From Schistosoma haematobium (Eukaryota > Platyhelminthes > Trematoda > Strigeidida > Schistosomatidae): a stretch of DNA of 64,000 bases. Shown here one piece after another: positions 45,545 to 56,754 of the stretch. Position 1 is the stretch's first letter. The number at the start of each line of letters is the position of its first letter. Location: NCBI RefSeq assembly GCF_000699445.3, contig NC_067200.1, positions 3,694,950-3,758,949 on the forward strand, in the 5' to 3' direction. Below the pieces are notes generated by a model, which saw only the letters and a list, made by a program, of their open reading frames with translations, was not told where the DNA came from and ran no database searches. The position numbers and the translations under genes were made by a program.

Positions 45545-46260
45545 CTTATTTATTTACGCCTGTTACTCCTCGTGGAGGAGCATAGGCCACCCAACAGCAT
45601 TCTCTATCCAACTCCGTCGTGGGCAATCCTTTCCACGCCTTTTCAGTTGTTATTCATCATTTTTATATCTACTTCCGATACCTGACGCAGAAGTTCCCTG
45701 GCCTTTCACTTTTACGTTTCCCTTAAGGATTGCTAGTTAGCTCTTGCTTCGTGATGTAGTTTGATGATTTCCTTAATGTATGTCCTATTCACCCCCAGCG
45801 CTTTTTTAATTTCCTGTTCAGCTGGAAGCCAGTTTTCCACAGTAGGTTGTGGCTGATGGTATCCGACCAATAGATGTTGATTATCTTGTGTATATATTTG
45901 TTTATAAATACTTGTCCGTTTTTGAAGATGATTGTAGTAGTTCTCCACGTTTCAGCTCCATACAGTAGAACTCTTTTGACGTTCATATTGAAAATTCAGA
46001 CTTTGATAATGAATGATAGTTGTTTTGAGTTTCATATATTCTTCAAGTGTAGGAATGCGGCCCTTCGCTTGACAATCTTCACTTTTAGGTCAGTATTAGA
46101 TCCTCCTTGTTCATCGATAATACTGCCCATGTACGTGAAAGTTTTTACACATCTTCCAGAATATCTTCTATCAAATATGATTAGGTTGGTATTCACTGTA
46201 TTGTATTTGAATTCATATCTTTCTATTTATATCACATCAAATCTTAGTGTAATGAGTTCT
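45545..46260 (-). mobile_element. RTE-like retrotransposon 3' end, minus orientation (broken)
   Basis: Begins (on plus) with ACGCCTGTTACTCCTCGTGG, the reversed family terminus. The minus strand reads QLPAEQEIKKALGVNRTYI and VKRVLLYGAETW, then the YTGEGRT/ADVK-like region and a TNLIIF-like stretch. Frameshifted and 5'-truncated. Together with the preceding plus copy it can form a long hairpin. Confidence 0.75.
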
Positions 46261-46264
46261 TTTG

Positions 46265-46700
46265 TGATATTTAACATGGATTTGTCAAATGAATGAAACT
46301 TATTGACAACATAATACATATTCATGTACTCAGCTTGAATTATACTTTTGATAGGATTATTAATGACATTACATTGATTATTCAAAGTGAACTATACAGA
46401 TACTGGTTAATTGAAATGAATGAAAGTATGTTAACTACTAATCTATCATAGTATATATGTATATTTATTTATATAATGGAGAATACTGATCAGTAGCCTG
46501 TGCTCAATTGGGGGTAATTAATGTTTAATCATAGGATACTTAGGTGATTTCATGAGGTTTACTTCACTTCTATTAAACAAATATTGATCATATTTAATGA
46601 TTTGTACAACAAAAGTTCGTTAACTATTCATAGACCTAGCTGAATAGGCTAATAGACATTAATAGACATAATGATATGTTGAAATAAACAACAAGAAGAA
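46265..46700. other. AT-rich sequence, nothing recognised
   Basis: No supported feature. Confidence 0.35.
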
Positions 46701-46709
46701 ACAAGTTTT

Positions 46710-47145
46710 TGATTGAAATCATGAATTGATTAATGTTAGACCATCATTGAAAACCTGAAAGCACTAGATGGACGTTTCATCCTATTTTGGGACTCCTCAA
46801 TGGTGAACATTTACGCTCTCACTCACTAGTGACTAGCTTTGTGAGATAAATCTCGGAGTTCTAGTGAGAAGCTAATTCATGTTGAATAGAGACAGGTATC
46901 TACTTCAGTAAAATGGAAGATGATCGCGAAATTTTTTTGGATTGGTTGAGGTTGCTGGCCAACTCAGTGGTCTAATGGTTAATCGATCTCGCGCGAGACT
47001 GATAAGTCCTAGGTCAGAATCTCTCTACCGAGGTCGTGGATGCGCATTGTTGAAGAGTCTCACAATAAGACGAAACAATCGTCCAGTACTTCTAGATTTT
47101 TCAATGATAGTTCAATATCAATTGATTCATGATCTGAATTATTGA
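46710..47145 (+). mobile_element. HH2 hammerhead SINE, foldback copy
   Basis: Inverted left arm (46715-46800), then a plus-oriented complete unit: tail-type lead (CTCACTAGTGACTAGC, CTAGTGAGAAGC), tRNA-like region with CAACTCAGTGGTCTAATGG, and ribozyme arm at 47027-47100. Both cores have C3 to U. Confidence 0.75.
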
Positions 47146-47765
47146 ATGTAATCATTTCACTATAATAAATTGATTACTAAACTTCATAAATCAGTATTCT
47201 CATTTCAGATCATACTTTTGATCCTTAATACATCATGAATCTAGATGATGTAATTAATTATTGAATTCTATTCAAGCTTCAAAAGGTGTTCATCATCAAC
47301 TTATACAGATATATATATGAATCTATTAAGATAGATTAATCTCTATTTAATAGTTTAGTATTTTTATGGTTGATTTATATTAGATCTTTTATTATATGAA
47401 TCATATGACTGATTGTAAGCCTAATGTATAGTAATCAATTTAATCACTAATTGACAACTATGAAATGTAAGGCATTAGTATATATGGGTCATTATGGAAA
47501 GTCAGTACATAGATACTATATACAAATGATCATATGTACTGTAATCACTAAGCAAGATGTTACTACTGAGATTTTAAGCGATTTATATATATATATATAT
47601 ATATATGCTATGCTCGGATGATAACATGTGTATCAATACTGAAGTATGACTACACTGAAGTATCTTTTACTTAAATATGTTTTCAGCGTTTCATTATATA
47701 TTATCTTTAAGTTTCATAGTTCATATGATGAAATATTATCATTATTTATTAAACTAAATGATAAG
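47146..47765. other. AT-rich sequence with (TA)n at 47583-47607
   Basis: A 12-unit TA run is the only simple feature. Confidence 0.5.
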
Positions 47766-47948
47766 ATTCGAACTCAGGTCACAATTGATTGATCACTGGG
47801 TGGTGATCAATGTCATGCTTGTCTAGTCCTTATTAGTGCAGATCGAATGCTATCGATCATGTTGCAATGTGGCCACCAGTCTAGGTGACTCAACACTGCG
47901 GGCACTATGTATTGAGATTAGATGGTGGTTGGAGGTAGTCAACAGGAA

Positions 47949-47993
47949 ACCCTGTACCCGGGTTTCGTGCTACATGGCACTCGTCAACAAGGC
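47949..47993 (-). ncRNA. Hammerhead ribozyme motif (HH3), C3 mutated
   Basis: On the minus strand the core is UUGACGA (C3 to U). Stem II GUGC/GCAC and GAAA are intact, stem III ACC/GGU and cleavage triplet GUA are kept. It should be inactive despite good stems. Confidence 0.7.
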
Positions 47994-48088
47994 TCGGATA
48001 GCTCAGTGGTAACGTCTCTGACTGTGAAGCTGGGTGACACGAGATCGAATCGGCCAGGGAGCACCAGTTCCCTCAAGATTACAGGTAC

Positions 48089-48133
48089 ACCTTGCTGACG
48101 AGTGCCAAGTAGCATGAAACCCGGGTACAGGGT
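48089..48133 (+). ncRNA. Hammerhead ribozyme (HH3), core intact
   Basis: Stem I ACCUUG/CAGGGU pairs with one wobble. Core CUGACGA is intact. Stem II GUGC/GCAU has a G-U closing pair. GAAA is followed by palindromic stem III ACC/GGU and cleavage triplet GUA. It is the best preserved HH3 ribozyme in the window. Confidence 0.7.
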
Positions 48134-48159
48134 TTCCTGTTGACTACCTCCAACCACCA

Positions 48160-48505
48160 TCTAATTCGAACTCAGGACCTATCGGTCCAACGTGCGAATG
48201 GTTGATCATTCCGCTGGCCGGTATCCAATGGTGTTAATGTCTAACTTCAACTTTTCCACGAAATTGAGCGACACATCCATTATTGTCTTCAGTGAGTTAC
48301 TATCTCACAAAAGACCTGGTTGAACTCCACTGGTCACGGCATCTCACTAGAACTCCAGGAAATATTTCTTGAAGCTAATTACTCTTGAGTCGGGATCATG
48401 GATGCACACTGCCACGGAAGAGATGAAACATCCGTCCAGTGCTTCCAGGTTTTCCATAGTGGTCTAGCTTCAATTGACTCATGATCTCAATTATTAAAAT
48501 TAACC
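48160..48505 (-). mobile_element. HH2 hammerhead SINE joined to HH3 copy
   Basis: Starts at the tRNA-like complement (AATTCGAACTCAGGACC) and has the full tail to GAAGCTAATTACTCTTG, then an inverted arm at 48400-48490 whose ribozyme has lost CUGANGA. Confidence 0.75.
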
Positions 48506-48634
48506 ATAATATCCACAAAACTCCTGATACTAAATGGTAAGAGTTTTACGACGGTGAACCCTGGTTCAGGTCATCTCGTAGCTCTTTGGGGATCATGAGG
48601 TACAGACTTATAAACTTTAGTGGTCTATAGAGAA

Positions 48635-48805
48635 CGAACCAATCCCTCTACTATGTTGTAAAACAGGATTAACAATATTTTGACTTATGATGAACACACG
48701 AGTATACCTATACCTATACATATACTTGGATTTGTTAGGTTGGTTTGATCTGTGTAATTCAGGTATGCATATAAAGCACAACCGAAGGAATACTTTCGAT
48801 GCATA
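48635..48805 (-). repeat. Dispersed repeat shared with 18190-18350
   Basis: Contains ACACGAGTATACCTATACC and GTTTGATCTGTGTAATTCAGG, the reversed counterparts of the 18.2 kb sequence. The minus-strand open frame is not a recognisable protein. Confidence 0.35.
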
Positions 48806-49118
48806 TGTAGTGAGTATTTTACAAAAATGCATTCTGATATTTAATTACTAAATAAGGGATTTATGCGTCTGTACATGCCATAGAGCACATGAATCACAAG
48901 CTTGTATATTTCTGATGGGCATGTGATGTATATTTGTCAAATGACAGTGGCTTCTTTCACCTTCTTTTGACAGTATCAAATGTAGAATCCGTTCTTGGAG
49001 TTTTTGACGTTTCTCTCCGCAAAACATATATTCTGGTTAAGGTATATGTCCCTATATGTATTTTAACAAATGTCCAGAAAGCCTAATAGTCTCGTCTGAT
49101 AAAGTCTGACCAATCTTC
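48806..49118. other. AT-rich sequence, nothing recognised
   Basis: No supported feature. Confidence 0.35.
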
Positions 49119-49328
49119 ATGTGTGGAAAGGTCAACACTGACAGAATGAACTGTACCAGTTACAGTTCTCACTTTACATCTGTAAATTCATCTATAGATC
49201 CACATCGAATTTATGAAGATTTCTTAAGTTTGAAGCGAGATTGTTCTCATTATAAACAGATATTAGTTAAATCTTTCAAGAATGACAGTATTTATCATCT
49301 GTGTCAGACTGGTTTCCGACTACTATGA
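49119..49328 (+). CDS. Possible exon fragment, function unknown
   Basis: A frame ending IYHLCQTGFRLL then TGA, with a possible acceptor in TTCATCTATAG before DPHRIYEDFLSLKRDC. Composition is protein-like rather than repeat-like. No family recognised; could be chance. Confidence 0.2.
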   Translation: MCGKVNTDRMNCTSYSSHFTSVNSSIDPHRIYEDFLSLKRDCSHYKQILVKSFKNDSIYHLCQTGFRLL

Positions 49329-49900
49329 AGTACTGCATTTTCTTAAACTTTTATGTAATGGAAATCAAGATTTTCAAATCTTGTGGAAGGAACAAAACGT
49401 TTAGGCTACGAGTTCAAAATTGAATGATTTTCTAAATCCTGAAGGGTCGCATACTAGAACGAAACAGTATCTACTTCTTCCATGTTTCTAATGATGGTCT
49501 AGCTAAGATCAGTTGCTGATTAGTTTCGTAAAAACGTTATCTCTATTAGAGTTTAAGTGATCAATCTACAGTATTGAAAATTGACACAACTTAGAAGTAG
49601 ATATCAATACACCTTAATGTCTTGGTCTAAATGATATCGTCTTAAATTCAATATGTGGCTCGGCCATAGAGTGAATTGTAGTGAATAATAGTCTTAAACA
49701 ATGACAAAACAACTGTCTCTTGTTCTAGAAGATTTCTCAAGTGGATACCAATTCAAGATGAAACCTATCTTCGAATAAAACTGATCTCTACAAATCATCT
49801 AACGAAATGATCTCATTTCAGTCATTTCTTATAATAAATTTCAATTGAGAAATAAACAGACTGACTATGAAAAATGGAATAAACAAACAGATATTAATTT
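49329..49900. other. AT-rich sequence with a decayed HH2 arm
   Basis: GAACGAAACAGTATC and CTAATGATGGTCTAGC at 49460-49505 look like an HH2 arm without a core. Confidence 0.35.
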
Positions 49901-49904
49901 CAAT

Positions 49905-50265
49905 GGCTAAGATCATGAGTCAGTTGAAGTTAGACCACCATGGAAAACCTGGAAGCACTGGACGGCCGTTTCGTCCTATTGTGGGATTCCTCAACAACGC
50001 GAATCCATGACCTCGCCCCCTGCGAGATCCGAACCCAAAACCTACTGGTCCCGCGCGCGAACACTTTACCACAAGACCACTGGGCCGGTATCCAACGGTG
50101 TTAATATCTAACTTCAACTAATCCACGAAGTTGAGCGACACATTCACCACTTCTGAGGAGTCCCGCAATAGGACGAAACGATCTTCCAGTGCTTTCAGGT
50201 TTCCCATGGTGGTCTAGCTTCAATTGACTCATGATCTTAAACATTGAAATCACCATAATATCCAC
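49905..50265 (-). mobile_element. HH2 hammerhead SINE, foldback copy
   Basis: Left arm 49912-49990 (core C3 to U), tRNA-like complement GAGATCCGAACCC, then the inverted right arm (50140-50240), which has an intact core. Confidence 0.8.
50147..50192 (+). ncRNA. Hammerhead ribozyme (HH2), near intact
   Basis: CUGAGGA and GAAA intact, stem II GUCC/GGAC fully paired, cleavage triplet UUC. Stem I CCACUU/CAGUGC pairs at four internal positions. Confidence 0.6.
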
Positions 50266-50299
50266 TAAACCCATCTGATATTAAACAGATATTAATAAA

Positions 50300-51185
50300 A
50301 AAGCCGCCATGTTGTAAAATGTTGCTTCAAGACAGTTTTGTATTAGTGGCTAAGCTGATGATGGGAATAGCATTAGTTGATCTGATCAACTTTCATGTGT
50401 AGACGTCTCATGAAATCTCGACATGAATGCAGAAAGCTTCCATGGCTTTTCTCAATTTGTACCAGTTGTGGCCTAAACGAGGTGTTCGCTCACTCCGTTC
50501 TACTTGACGACTGTGAACTGTATCCTTTAAGAATAAACGACGTTAGTTAGTGACTATTATCCAATTGTTGGTGGTTTACAAGTATTATTAATGTATTTTT
50601 GGGCCACCGAGTAAGCAACGCTGGAGTTCTGGATAGGTTACTAGGTAAAAATGGTGAATTGGTTGAGGGAATTTTCACTGGCTAAGATAGTTGAGAAATA
50701 TGTTACTTATGTCCAACTACCACCTACCTCGACGGGGAACTTTATCTGGCTTATAAGTAGGCTGGAAAAGAGTTGAGGGCAACTAAACTAAGAGGCGACA
50801 CAAGTTCATGAGGTTACTGATAACTGAACTAAACCATGTATACAGGCACAAACTACTTGGTTGAAATGTGCATAACTATCATAACTATTGGTTAGAAACT
50901 GTGTTAGATATGGTTTAGAATTATTTGTAATAGTATAAATGCATTCGCCCTCCATCTTTATTTAATTCCCGAATGTCAGGATCTCCTTATACCTGTTTTC
51001 TTACTTTTTGTCACTTCACCTAATCTTTTCTACTACTGATGCTGTTACTACGTTTAATAATCTGAGAATGAAATTGTTAATTTTACCTCACTGTGCTAAT
51101 GTGATATCGCGACCTAAACTGGTGTTCATACTTGTAAGGCTTTACCTTATATGTAACTAACTGACTGATTAACGTTGTAATTCTA
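50300..51185 (+). pseudogene. Non-LTR retrotransposon C-terminal part, old copy
   Basis: Diverged copy of the 25.0 and 32.1 kb element: KMLLQD, LISS-, FLNLYQLW- and GHRVSNAGV-like segments, the GRQ/W motif area, and a 3' UTR with CTTTTTGTCACTTCACC. Many stops and indels. Confidence 0.6.
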
Positions 51186-51189
51186 TCCT

Positions 51190-52425
51190 CAAAAGAGCGA
51201 TTGATGGAATGGAGTATTATTCGATGTAACAACTTTATCTACCAAAACATCGTTTCTTGAAACCATAGACATAATTTGCGAGCAATGTGACTTCTTACCT
51301 TTACCAGCACCAGAACTCAAATAACTACTAATTATGTGCATACAAGATGTCCAATTTCAATTTGACAACACCATCTATCATCAAACGGATAGGGTAGCAA
51401 TGGAAAGTCTAATTTTTCCTGTCCTAGTAGAAATATTCATGGATAACCTTGAAATGAACAAGCTTAAATGAGCGATTGATGAAATGGCGAATGAGGAGAG
51501 GTATGCTGACGATAATTTTATTGTGTGTAATGATCGATAACAAGCAAACAACTGCTAAACGTTTTGTCAACGACATCCATAAAAATATTCAAATGATTAT
51601 GGAACAGGAAAAGGATGATGCATTCCACATTCTTGACTTTGCTATACAATCGAGGGAAGATAGTACAGTGCAACATTCAATGTATTGAAAAGATACGTGG
51701 AATCGTATTTATTTGAATCTTAACAGCATTTTTACGATTAGTTACGAAAAGGCACTGATCAAAACGCTGTTTCACAGAACGGTAAGGATATGTACGACGA
51801 ATAAACTAGAAACAGAATTAATGAACGTGAAAGAATAACTTAAGAGCAATGGGTATACAAAGGAAACTTTTAAGAAATATGGGAAAAGTAAAGACAAAAC
51901 ACCTAAAGGAACCACAGTAGATAGAAAAAAACTATTTTTATTCAACTTGAACGTAGCAATGTTGCTACAAAAATAAACTGAAGATAAAAAAGCACATTGA
52001 TCTGAGCTTATCCCTCAGTCAAGCTGACACTCTTTTGTTTAAAATAATATGTCCTTTACTTCAATCAAAGACAGTTAGGTACCCCTTACATGTCACCCCA
52101 AATTGCGTATACAAATTTATATATACCTAACAAAGCAGTTACTTTGGTAGAACAGTAAGAAGAGATTACGTTCGATTCCAAGGACATATCCCAAAAATTC
52201 TTAAGTCAGTAAGATTTAAGGCATATATCACTGGTATTGTAAACTTCTCTCTGACACAGGGCAACAAGTTGGTAGACTTATGTCTTTCAGTATCATCATT
52301 CGATGGTTGAATGCTTTGTGTCGTTTCACAAATTCCCCGGGATCATAGTCATTTAATGACTAAAGCCGGAATAATGTATCCAAAAGGATACAGTAACAAA
52401 TCTATCCTTACCATGGTGATTTGTC
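51190..52425 (+). pseudogene. Penelope-like element remnant (RT plus GIY-YIG-type endonuclease)
   Basis: Frames in sequence read FQFDNTIYHQTDRVAM, then PVLVEIFMDNLEM and RYADDNFIVCND, with the catalytic YADD at 51502-51513. Next come DIHKNIQMIMEQEKDDAF and ALIKTLFHRTVRICTTNKLE. After a gap, RYPLHVTPNCVYKF and FGRTVRRDYVRFQGHIPK resemble the Cys/GIY-YIG-type endonuclease tail of Penelope-like elements. Several stops and frame changes; it is not a working copy. Penelope-like elements are known to carry hammerheads, but I see none at its ends. Confidence 0.75.
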
Positions 52426-52614
52426 GTCAGTTTATTACATCATATTTTGCTATTTCATTCTCTCTCTCCCTTTTTTCCCATTTTAATTGCATCACTTATA
52501 TCGAAGTGATATCCTTATTGCTTGATTTTTTTCACTGATTGATCTCAGCTCATGTTATTCTTTATTGTTATTAAGTTATATCCAACTACTTCATTATATA
52601 AAAAATTGATTAAC

Positions 52615-52950
52615 TCCGGAAGGGGGTTTTGTAGATATCTTAGTAATTTAATGGGTGAGTTCATGAGTTGATTAAAGCTAGACCACAACGGAAAACCTGG
52701 AAGCACTGGACAGCCGTTTTGTCCTAGTATGAGACTCCTCAACTGTGTGCGCCCATGATTCCACCTGCGGTATTCCCGTTTGCGTGCGAGACCAATAGGT
52801 CTTGGGTTCGAATCTCGCGGGGCGAGATTGTGGATGTACACTTCTGAGGAGTCTCATACTAAGACGAAATGTCCGTCCACTGCTTCCAGGTTTTCCATAG
52901 TGGTCTAGCTTTAATTGACTAATGAACTCAACTAATAAATTAATTATTTG
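52615..52950. mobile_element. HH2 hammerhead SINE, foldback copy
   Basis: Left minus arm (52665-52750), then a plus-oriented tRNA-like segment with GGGTTCGAATCTCG at 52804-52817 and the right arm with ribozyme 52838..52883. The left core has C3 to U and AAAA. Confidence 0.8.
52838..52883 (+). ncRNA. Hammerhead ribozyme motif (HH2), core kept
   Basis: CUGAGGA and GAAA intact; stem II GUCU/AGAC fully paired; cleavage triplet GUC. Stem I is poor and stem III has one wobble. Confidence 0.55.
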
Positions 52951-52955
52951 TTCCT

Positions 52956-53165
52956 ATGTCTAATGATCCAGACTTTCTTCTTTATTCTTGTTCTATTCAA
53001 TACGATAATGGAGGGAATGAAATATATGGAACTATAAATAACCAAACAACAGAAGAAAATTATTTCGTCAATACTTATTACATCTTCAGTCATTTGACGA
53101 ATAGTGCACCTTCTGGACAAATGATTAAAACGTATAGCTTTAGTCATAGTCATAATATAACTTAA
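52956..53165 (+). CDS. Possible terminal exon, function unknown
   Basis: An open frame of ~69 codons reads DPDFLLYSCSIQYDNGG, then EIYGTINNQTTEENYF and ends KTYSFSHSHNIT then TAA. A possible acceptor (AATGATCCAG/AC) lies at 52971, and AATAAA overlaps the region just after the stop (about 53164-53169). Composition is protein-like and unrelated to the repeats. No partner exon found. Confidence 0.3.
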   Translation: MSNDPDFLLYSCSIQYDNGGNEIYGTINNQTTEENYFVNTYYIFSHLTNSAPSGQMIKTYSFSHSHNIT

Positions 53166-53199
53166 TAAATATTAAATATCAATAATGATAACCTAGGTC

Positions 53200-53545
53200 A
53201 ATACTAATTCCGCCTGGAGCCCCTCTGAGGCTACTGCCGGTCTCAAGCCCAGACAAATCAGAACGGTTGGGCATAGGGTTAGCAACCCCATCCCGTAGAA
53301 AACTAACTCAGTAAAAGAAATGCTAAACAGAAAATATAATTCAAACCATTTAAACTTTGCCCTGGGAGTTAGAAGATCTTTATTTAGAAGAGTTATGATG
53401 CCTCATGGTGGAAGTCAAGTTCCTTCGGAAGTCACGAGGCTGATTACCCTTCTGAAAACCAGAGTAACTATCTAGTTAGGTACATAGAATGCTTGTACGA
53501 TGTGGGAGACCGAGAGAATCATCTAAATTGCTACAGAAAATGAAA
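53200..53545 (+). mobile_element. RTE-like 5' end
   Basis: Leader GGCTACTGCCGGTCTCAAGC and CCCATCCCGTAGAAAAC, then ~200 bp to a segment corresponding to the N-terminal endonuclease start (ETEN..KLLQKMKRYNLKLLGI in mixed frames). Truncated soon after; no 3' part adjoins it. Confidence 0.65.
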
Positions 53546-54049
53546 AGATACAACCTGAAGTTGCTTGGAATCCGGTCAATACTGATTTAATTGACCCTCA
53601 TTAGTTAGAACCTTCCTAAATAACATAAGTATTTTATCAAACAATTTATTAAATAATAAGTTAGCTGAAACCTGTAAACTATAAACCATTTGAGTATATA
53701 AAAGTTAATCAATTTGTCTGATGTTTGGACAGTACTACTTATTACTTGAGTATAAGAACATATACTACTTAAATCAGTAGGATACAAATTTCTATTGAAT
53801 ATTACTGTCTTCTTAGAATACAATACACAATGTTCAACCACATAATGTAATAACATAAATCCAAAAAAGGTGGTTAGCACCAGTCTACTCAACAATAATT
53901 AATAAATTCTATTATTGATAATGTATTGAAGGATAGATTTTGATTAGTTAAAGAACTCAATTGTTTACCAATATGTTACAAGTTCGAATGCTACTATATC
54001 TACATCAAGTTTAATTAACCAACTAGTTTCACCAGAATTCATACACCCT
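53546..54049. other. AT-rich sequence with a short palindrome
   Basis: AGTACTACTTATTAC and CATATACTACTTAAATC near 53733-53775 are palindrome-type halves. Nothing else recognised. Confidence 0.35.
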
Positions 54050-54660
54050 TAGAGCCGAATATTATCTGAGCAGCATCATTGATGAACACGGTGGATCTGA
54101 TGCAGATGTGAAGGCGCGGATCGGAAAAGCGAAAGCAGCATATCTACAACTGAAGAATATCTGGAAATCAAAACAACTGTCAACCAACACCAAAGTCACA
54201 GTTTTCAATACAAATGTCAACACAATTCTACTGCATGCTCCAGAAACTTGAAGAACTACGAAAGCCATTATCCAGAAGATACAAATGATTATTAACAGTT
54301 AACTACGTAAAACACTTCGGATGTGTTGGCCAGACATAATTAGTAATAACCTACTGTGGGAGAGAACAAACCAGATCCTAGCTGATGAAGAAATCAGGAA
54401 GAAGCACTGGAAGTGGATAGAATACACACTAAAGAAAACACCCAAATGTGTCACAAGGCCAAAGAAGATGAGGAAAACCAAAGAACACATTACGCCGAGA
54501 AATGGAGACAGACATGAGGAGAATGAACAACAATTGGACAAAAGTAGAAAGGAACGCCCAGGACAGAGTGATATGAAAAATTCTGGTTGGCGGCCTATGC
54601 TCCATTGGGAATAACAGGCGTAAGTAAGGAAGTAAGTAAGTAAGTATGTATGTATGTAGA
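54050..54660 (+). mobile_element. RTE-like retrotransposon 3' end (broken)
   Basis: Begins DEHGGSDADVKARIGKA and continues [45 protein letters not shown] and [13 protein letters not shown] ends in shifting frames. It ends GGAATAACAGGCGTAAG with a TAAG/TATG tail to 54656. Confidence 0.8.
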
Positions 54661-54800
54661 GCCGAATATATAAGTATGTACTTGATAAATAATTCGTCTT
54701 TAATGGATAATATTTGTGATTGTAGTGTTGAGTAGTGCTAACAAGTGTAGAAAAACTTCAACAAAACATAGCTTTTCATCAACTTTCTACAATAACTGTT
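54661..54800. other. AT-rich sequence, nothing recognised
   Basis: No supported feature. Confidence 0.3.
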
Positions 54801-54804
54801 TATT

Positions 54805-55105
54805 TACAATCGATTGATTGCTGGTTAGTGATCGATGTCAAGTGTGTCAGGTCCTCGATAGTGCATACCGAACTCTACTGACCAGGTCACAATACAGCCG
54901 TTCGTCTAGGTGACTAGACATCGCGTGATGAGATGAGATAATGGTTGAAGGTAGTCGACAGGAAATCTTGGACTTAGGTTTCGTGCTATTTAGCAGTCTT
55001 CAGAAAGCTGTACCTGTGATCTTGTCGGAATTGGTGCTCGCTGACTGATTCATTCATATGTCACTTTGCTTCATTGTCAAAAACGTTACGACTGAGCTAT
55101 CTGGG
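54805..55105 (-). mobile_element. HH3 hammerhead SINE, minus orientation
   Basis: Full-length minus copy with GGTAGTCGACAGGAAATC, ribozyme arm at 54965-55012 and the tRNA-like complement ending ACTGAGCTATCTGGGCC. The core CUGAAGA and GAAA are present, but the stem II closing pair is C-C. Confidence 0.7.
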
Positions 55106-55139
55106 CCGTAAGTAACGTCCTATAGGATTAGGATGTATT

Positions 55140-55275
55140 TGCAATCGAATAATCATTGACTAGTGATCAATGTCAAGTGTGTCAGGTCCTCTTAAGGTCA
55201 AATTCAATAGATAAGTGCCGAATAGCACGTAACGTAGGTCCAGGGTTTCATATCAACTATCTCTAACCACCTGTT
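55140..55275. mobile_element. HH3 tandem remnant
   Basis: Repeats the first ~60 bp of the preceding unit (GTGATCAATGTCAAGTGTGTC) and then a plus-oriented arm (AGTGCCGAATAGCAC, CAGGGTTTCATATCAAC). The ribozyme 5' core is missing. Confidence 0.55.
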
Positions 55276-55534
55276 TTATTCTATTGTTGTTACCTAAGTA
55301 ATAATATTGATGATTATTATCTAATTCAATAGTAAATAAATTTTCTTTAGTTGAAAGGGTCTTGTGGAAATTGATTAAATTTGTACTATGAGTGGAGCAA
55401 TTATCATCAAGTTGAAATTGTACCATTCAATTGTATCATTCAAGTAAATTCTAATAGTTAACTATTCACTTTAAGACTTAAAGATCTTATATTATGATAA
55501 AACAGTTGTTGAATTCTAATCTAAAAAGAGTTTT
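55276..55534. other. AT-rich sequence, nothing recognised
   Basis: No supported feature. Confidence 0.3.
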
Positions 55535-55795
55535 TGTGGGTACTATAATAGATTGGTTGAAGTTAGACATTAATACTGTTGGATACCGGCCTAGTGATTA
55601 AGCGATCTCTCACTAGACTGATAGGTCCTGGTTTCGAATCTCACGAAGCGGGATAATGGATGAGTACTGTTGAGGAGTCCCATACTAGGATGAAACGGCT
55701 GTCTAGTACTTCCAGATTTTCCATGGTGGTCTAGATTTAATTGACACATGAATTCAACAATTAAATGGCTATAATGTCTACAAAAACTCTTCTCT
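55535..55795 (+). mobile_element. HH2 hammerhead SINE, plus orientation
   Basis: Leads with GGTTGAAGTTAGACATTAA, then the tRNA-like part with CCTGGTTTCGAATCTC and the arm with ribozyme at about 55655-55700. C3 is U, so inactive. Confidence 0.75.
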
Positions 55796-55809
55796 GGTTA
55801 TAATCATTA

Positions 55810-56185
55810 TATGCTCACTAATGACGGTCTCCTAGGGGTATTTCCCGGAGTTCTAGTGAAAGGCCGTGACCAGTGAAGTTCAACCTGGTCAGTTGTGAGA
55901 TAGTAACTCACTGATGATAATGGTGGACAGTGGCACAACTTCGTGGATTAGTCGAAATTAGACATTAACATATATGGATGCCAAGTTGATAGTCTAAAGG
56001 TGAAGCACCCGCACGCGTAACCAATAGATCCTGATTTCAAATCTCACGAGGCCAGATCGTTTGATACGTGCTGCTGATGAGTCCTACAATAGGATAAAAC
56101 AGCCATTCACTGCTTCCAGATTTTTCATAATGATCTAGCTTAAATGGACTCATGAATTCAACTATTGAAATTATTGAATTCTTAC
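55810..56185 (+). mobile_element. HH2 hammerhead SINE, full plus copy
   Basis: Complete from CACTAATGACGGTCTCC through the tRNA-like region to a ribozyme at about 56072-56118. CUGAUGA is kept, but GAAA is AAAA. Ends ACTCATGAATTCAAC. Confidence 0.75.
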
Positions 56186-56754
56186 AAGTTTTCAATGATA
56201 GCCCCTCACCCCCACCCCAACAACAATAAAAAAAACAAATCCTTCTTTTTAAATTTTACTGAAAAATCACTTACCCTTCCTCCCCCCTCAAAGAAAAAAT
56301 AAAGAAAATTATGTAAGTTTTCCTTTCGTTAAATAGAATAAACAACCGATTAGTGTTAATGATTATTCTCACATAAATGTAATTAATTGTTATATAATAA
56401 ATGAATGAATGTAGTTGAAAGCAAATATCTATCTATGTATCTATCCATATATATATATATATATAGGCTTATTATAACAAGAATTGAATTGGTTAGTAGT
56501 ATATCACTATCTATTAACTGGTAATCATTTCTATTATAATCATTACATAGATGACCTTCAATAAATAAGATATATCTTCATATTATTTGAAGTATAGTTT
56601 ATATTATTAACACTTGTATAGAGAGAGAGGTACATTAATTACATACATTTATATATATATATAAAGACATATACATTCAGAGTAATCATTTCTGTATAGA
56701 TTTATAAGTAATATAAGTATTTCAATAGAAAATAATTATATAAAACAAAATATA
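56186..56754. repeat. Simple-sequence-rich stretch, (TA)n tracts
   Basis: C-rich and A-rich tracts at 56205-56300 and TA runs at 56447-56464 and 56650-56663. No gene. Confidence 0.6.

Larger units (their letters stand above)
47770..48165 (+). mobile_element. HH3 hammerhead SINE, near-perfect foldback
   Basis: An arm at 47927-47992 and its near-perfect reverse complement at 48091-48160 flank a tRNA-like core: A-box-like ATAGCTCAGTGG (47998-48009), CACGAGATCGAATCGG B-box-like. Another copy of the outer region (47790-47925, including CACCAGTCTAGGTGACTC) lies to the left. Confidence 0.85.

Noticed and set aside
45874..46296. 140-codon plus-strand frame
   Set aside because: Antisense shadow of the minus-strand RTE-like copy.
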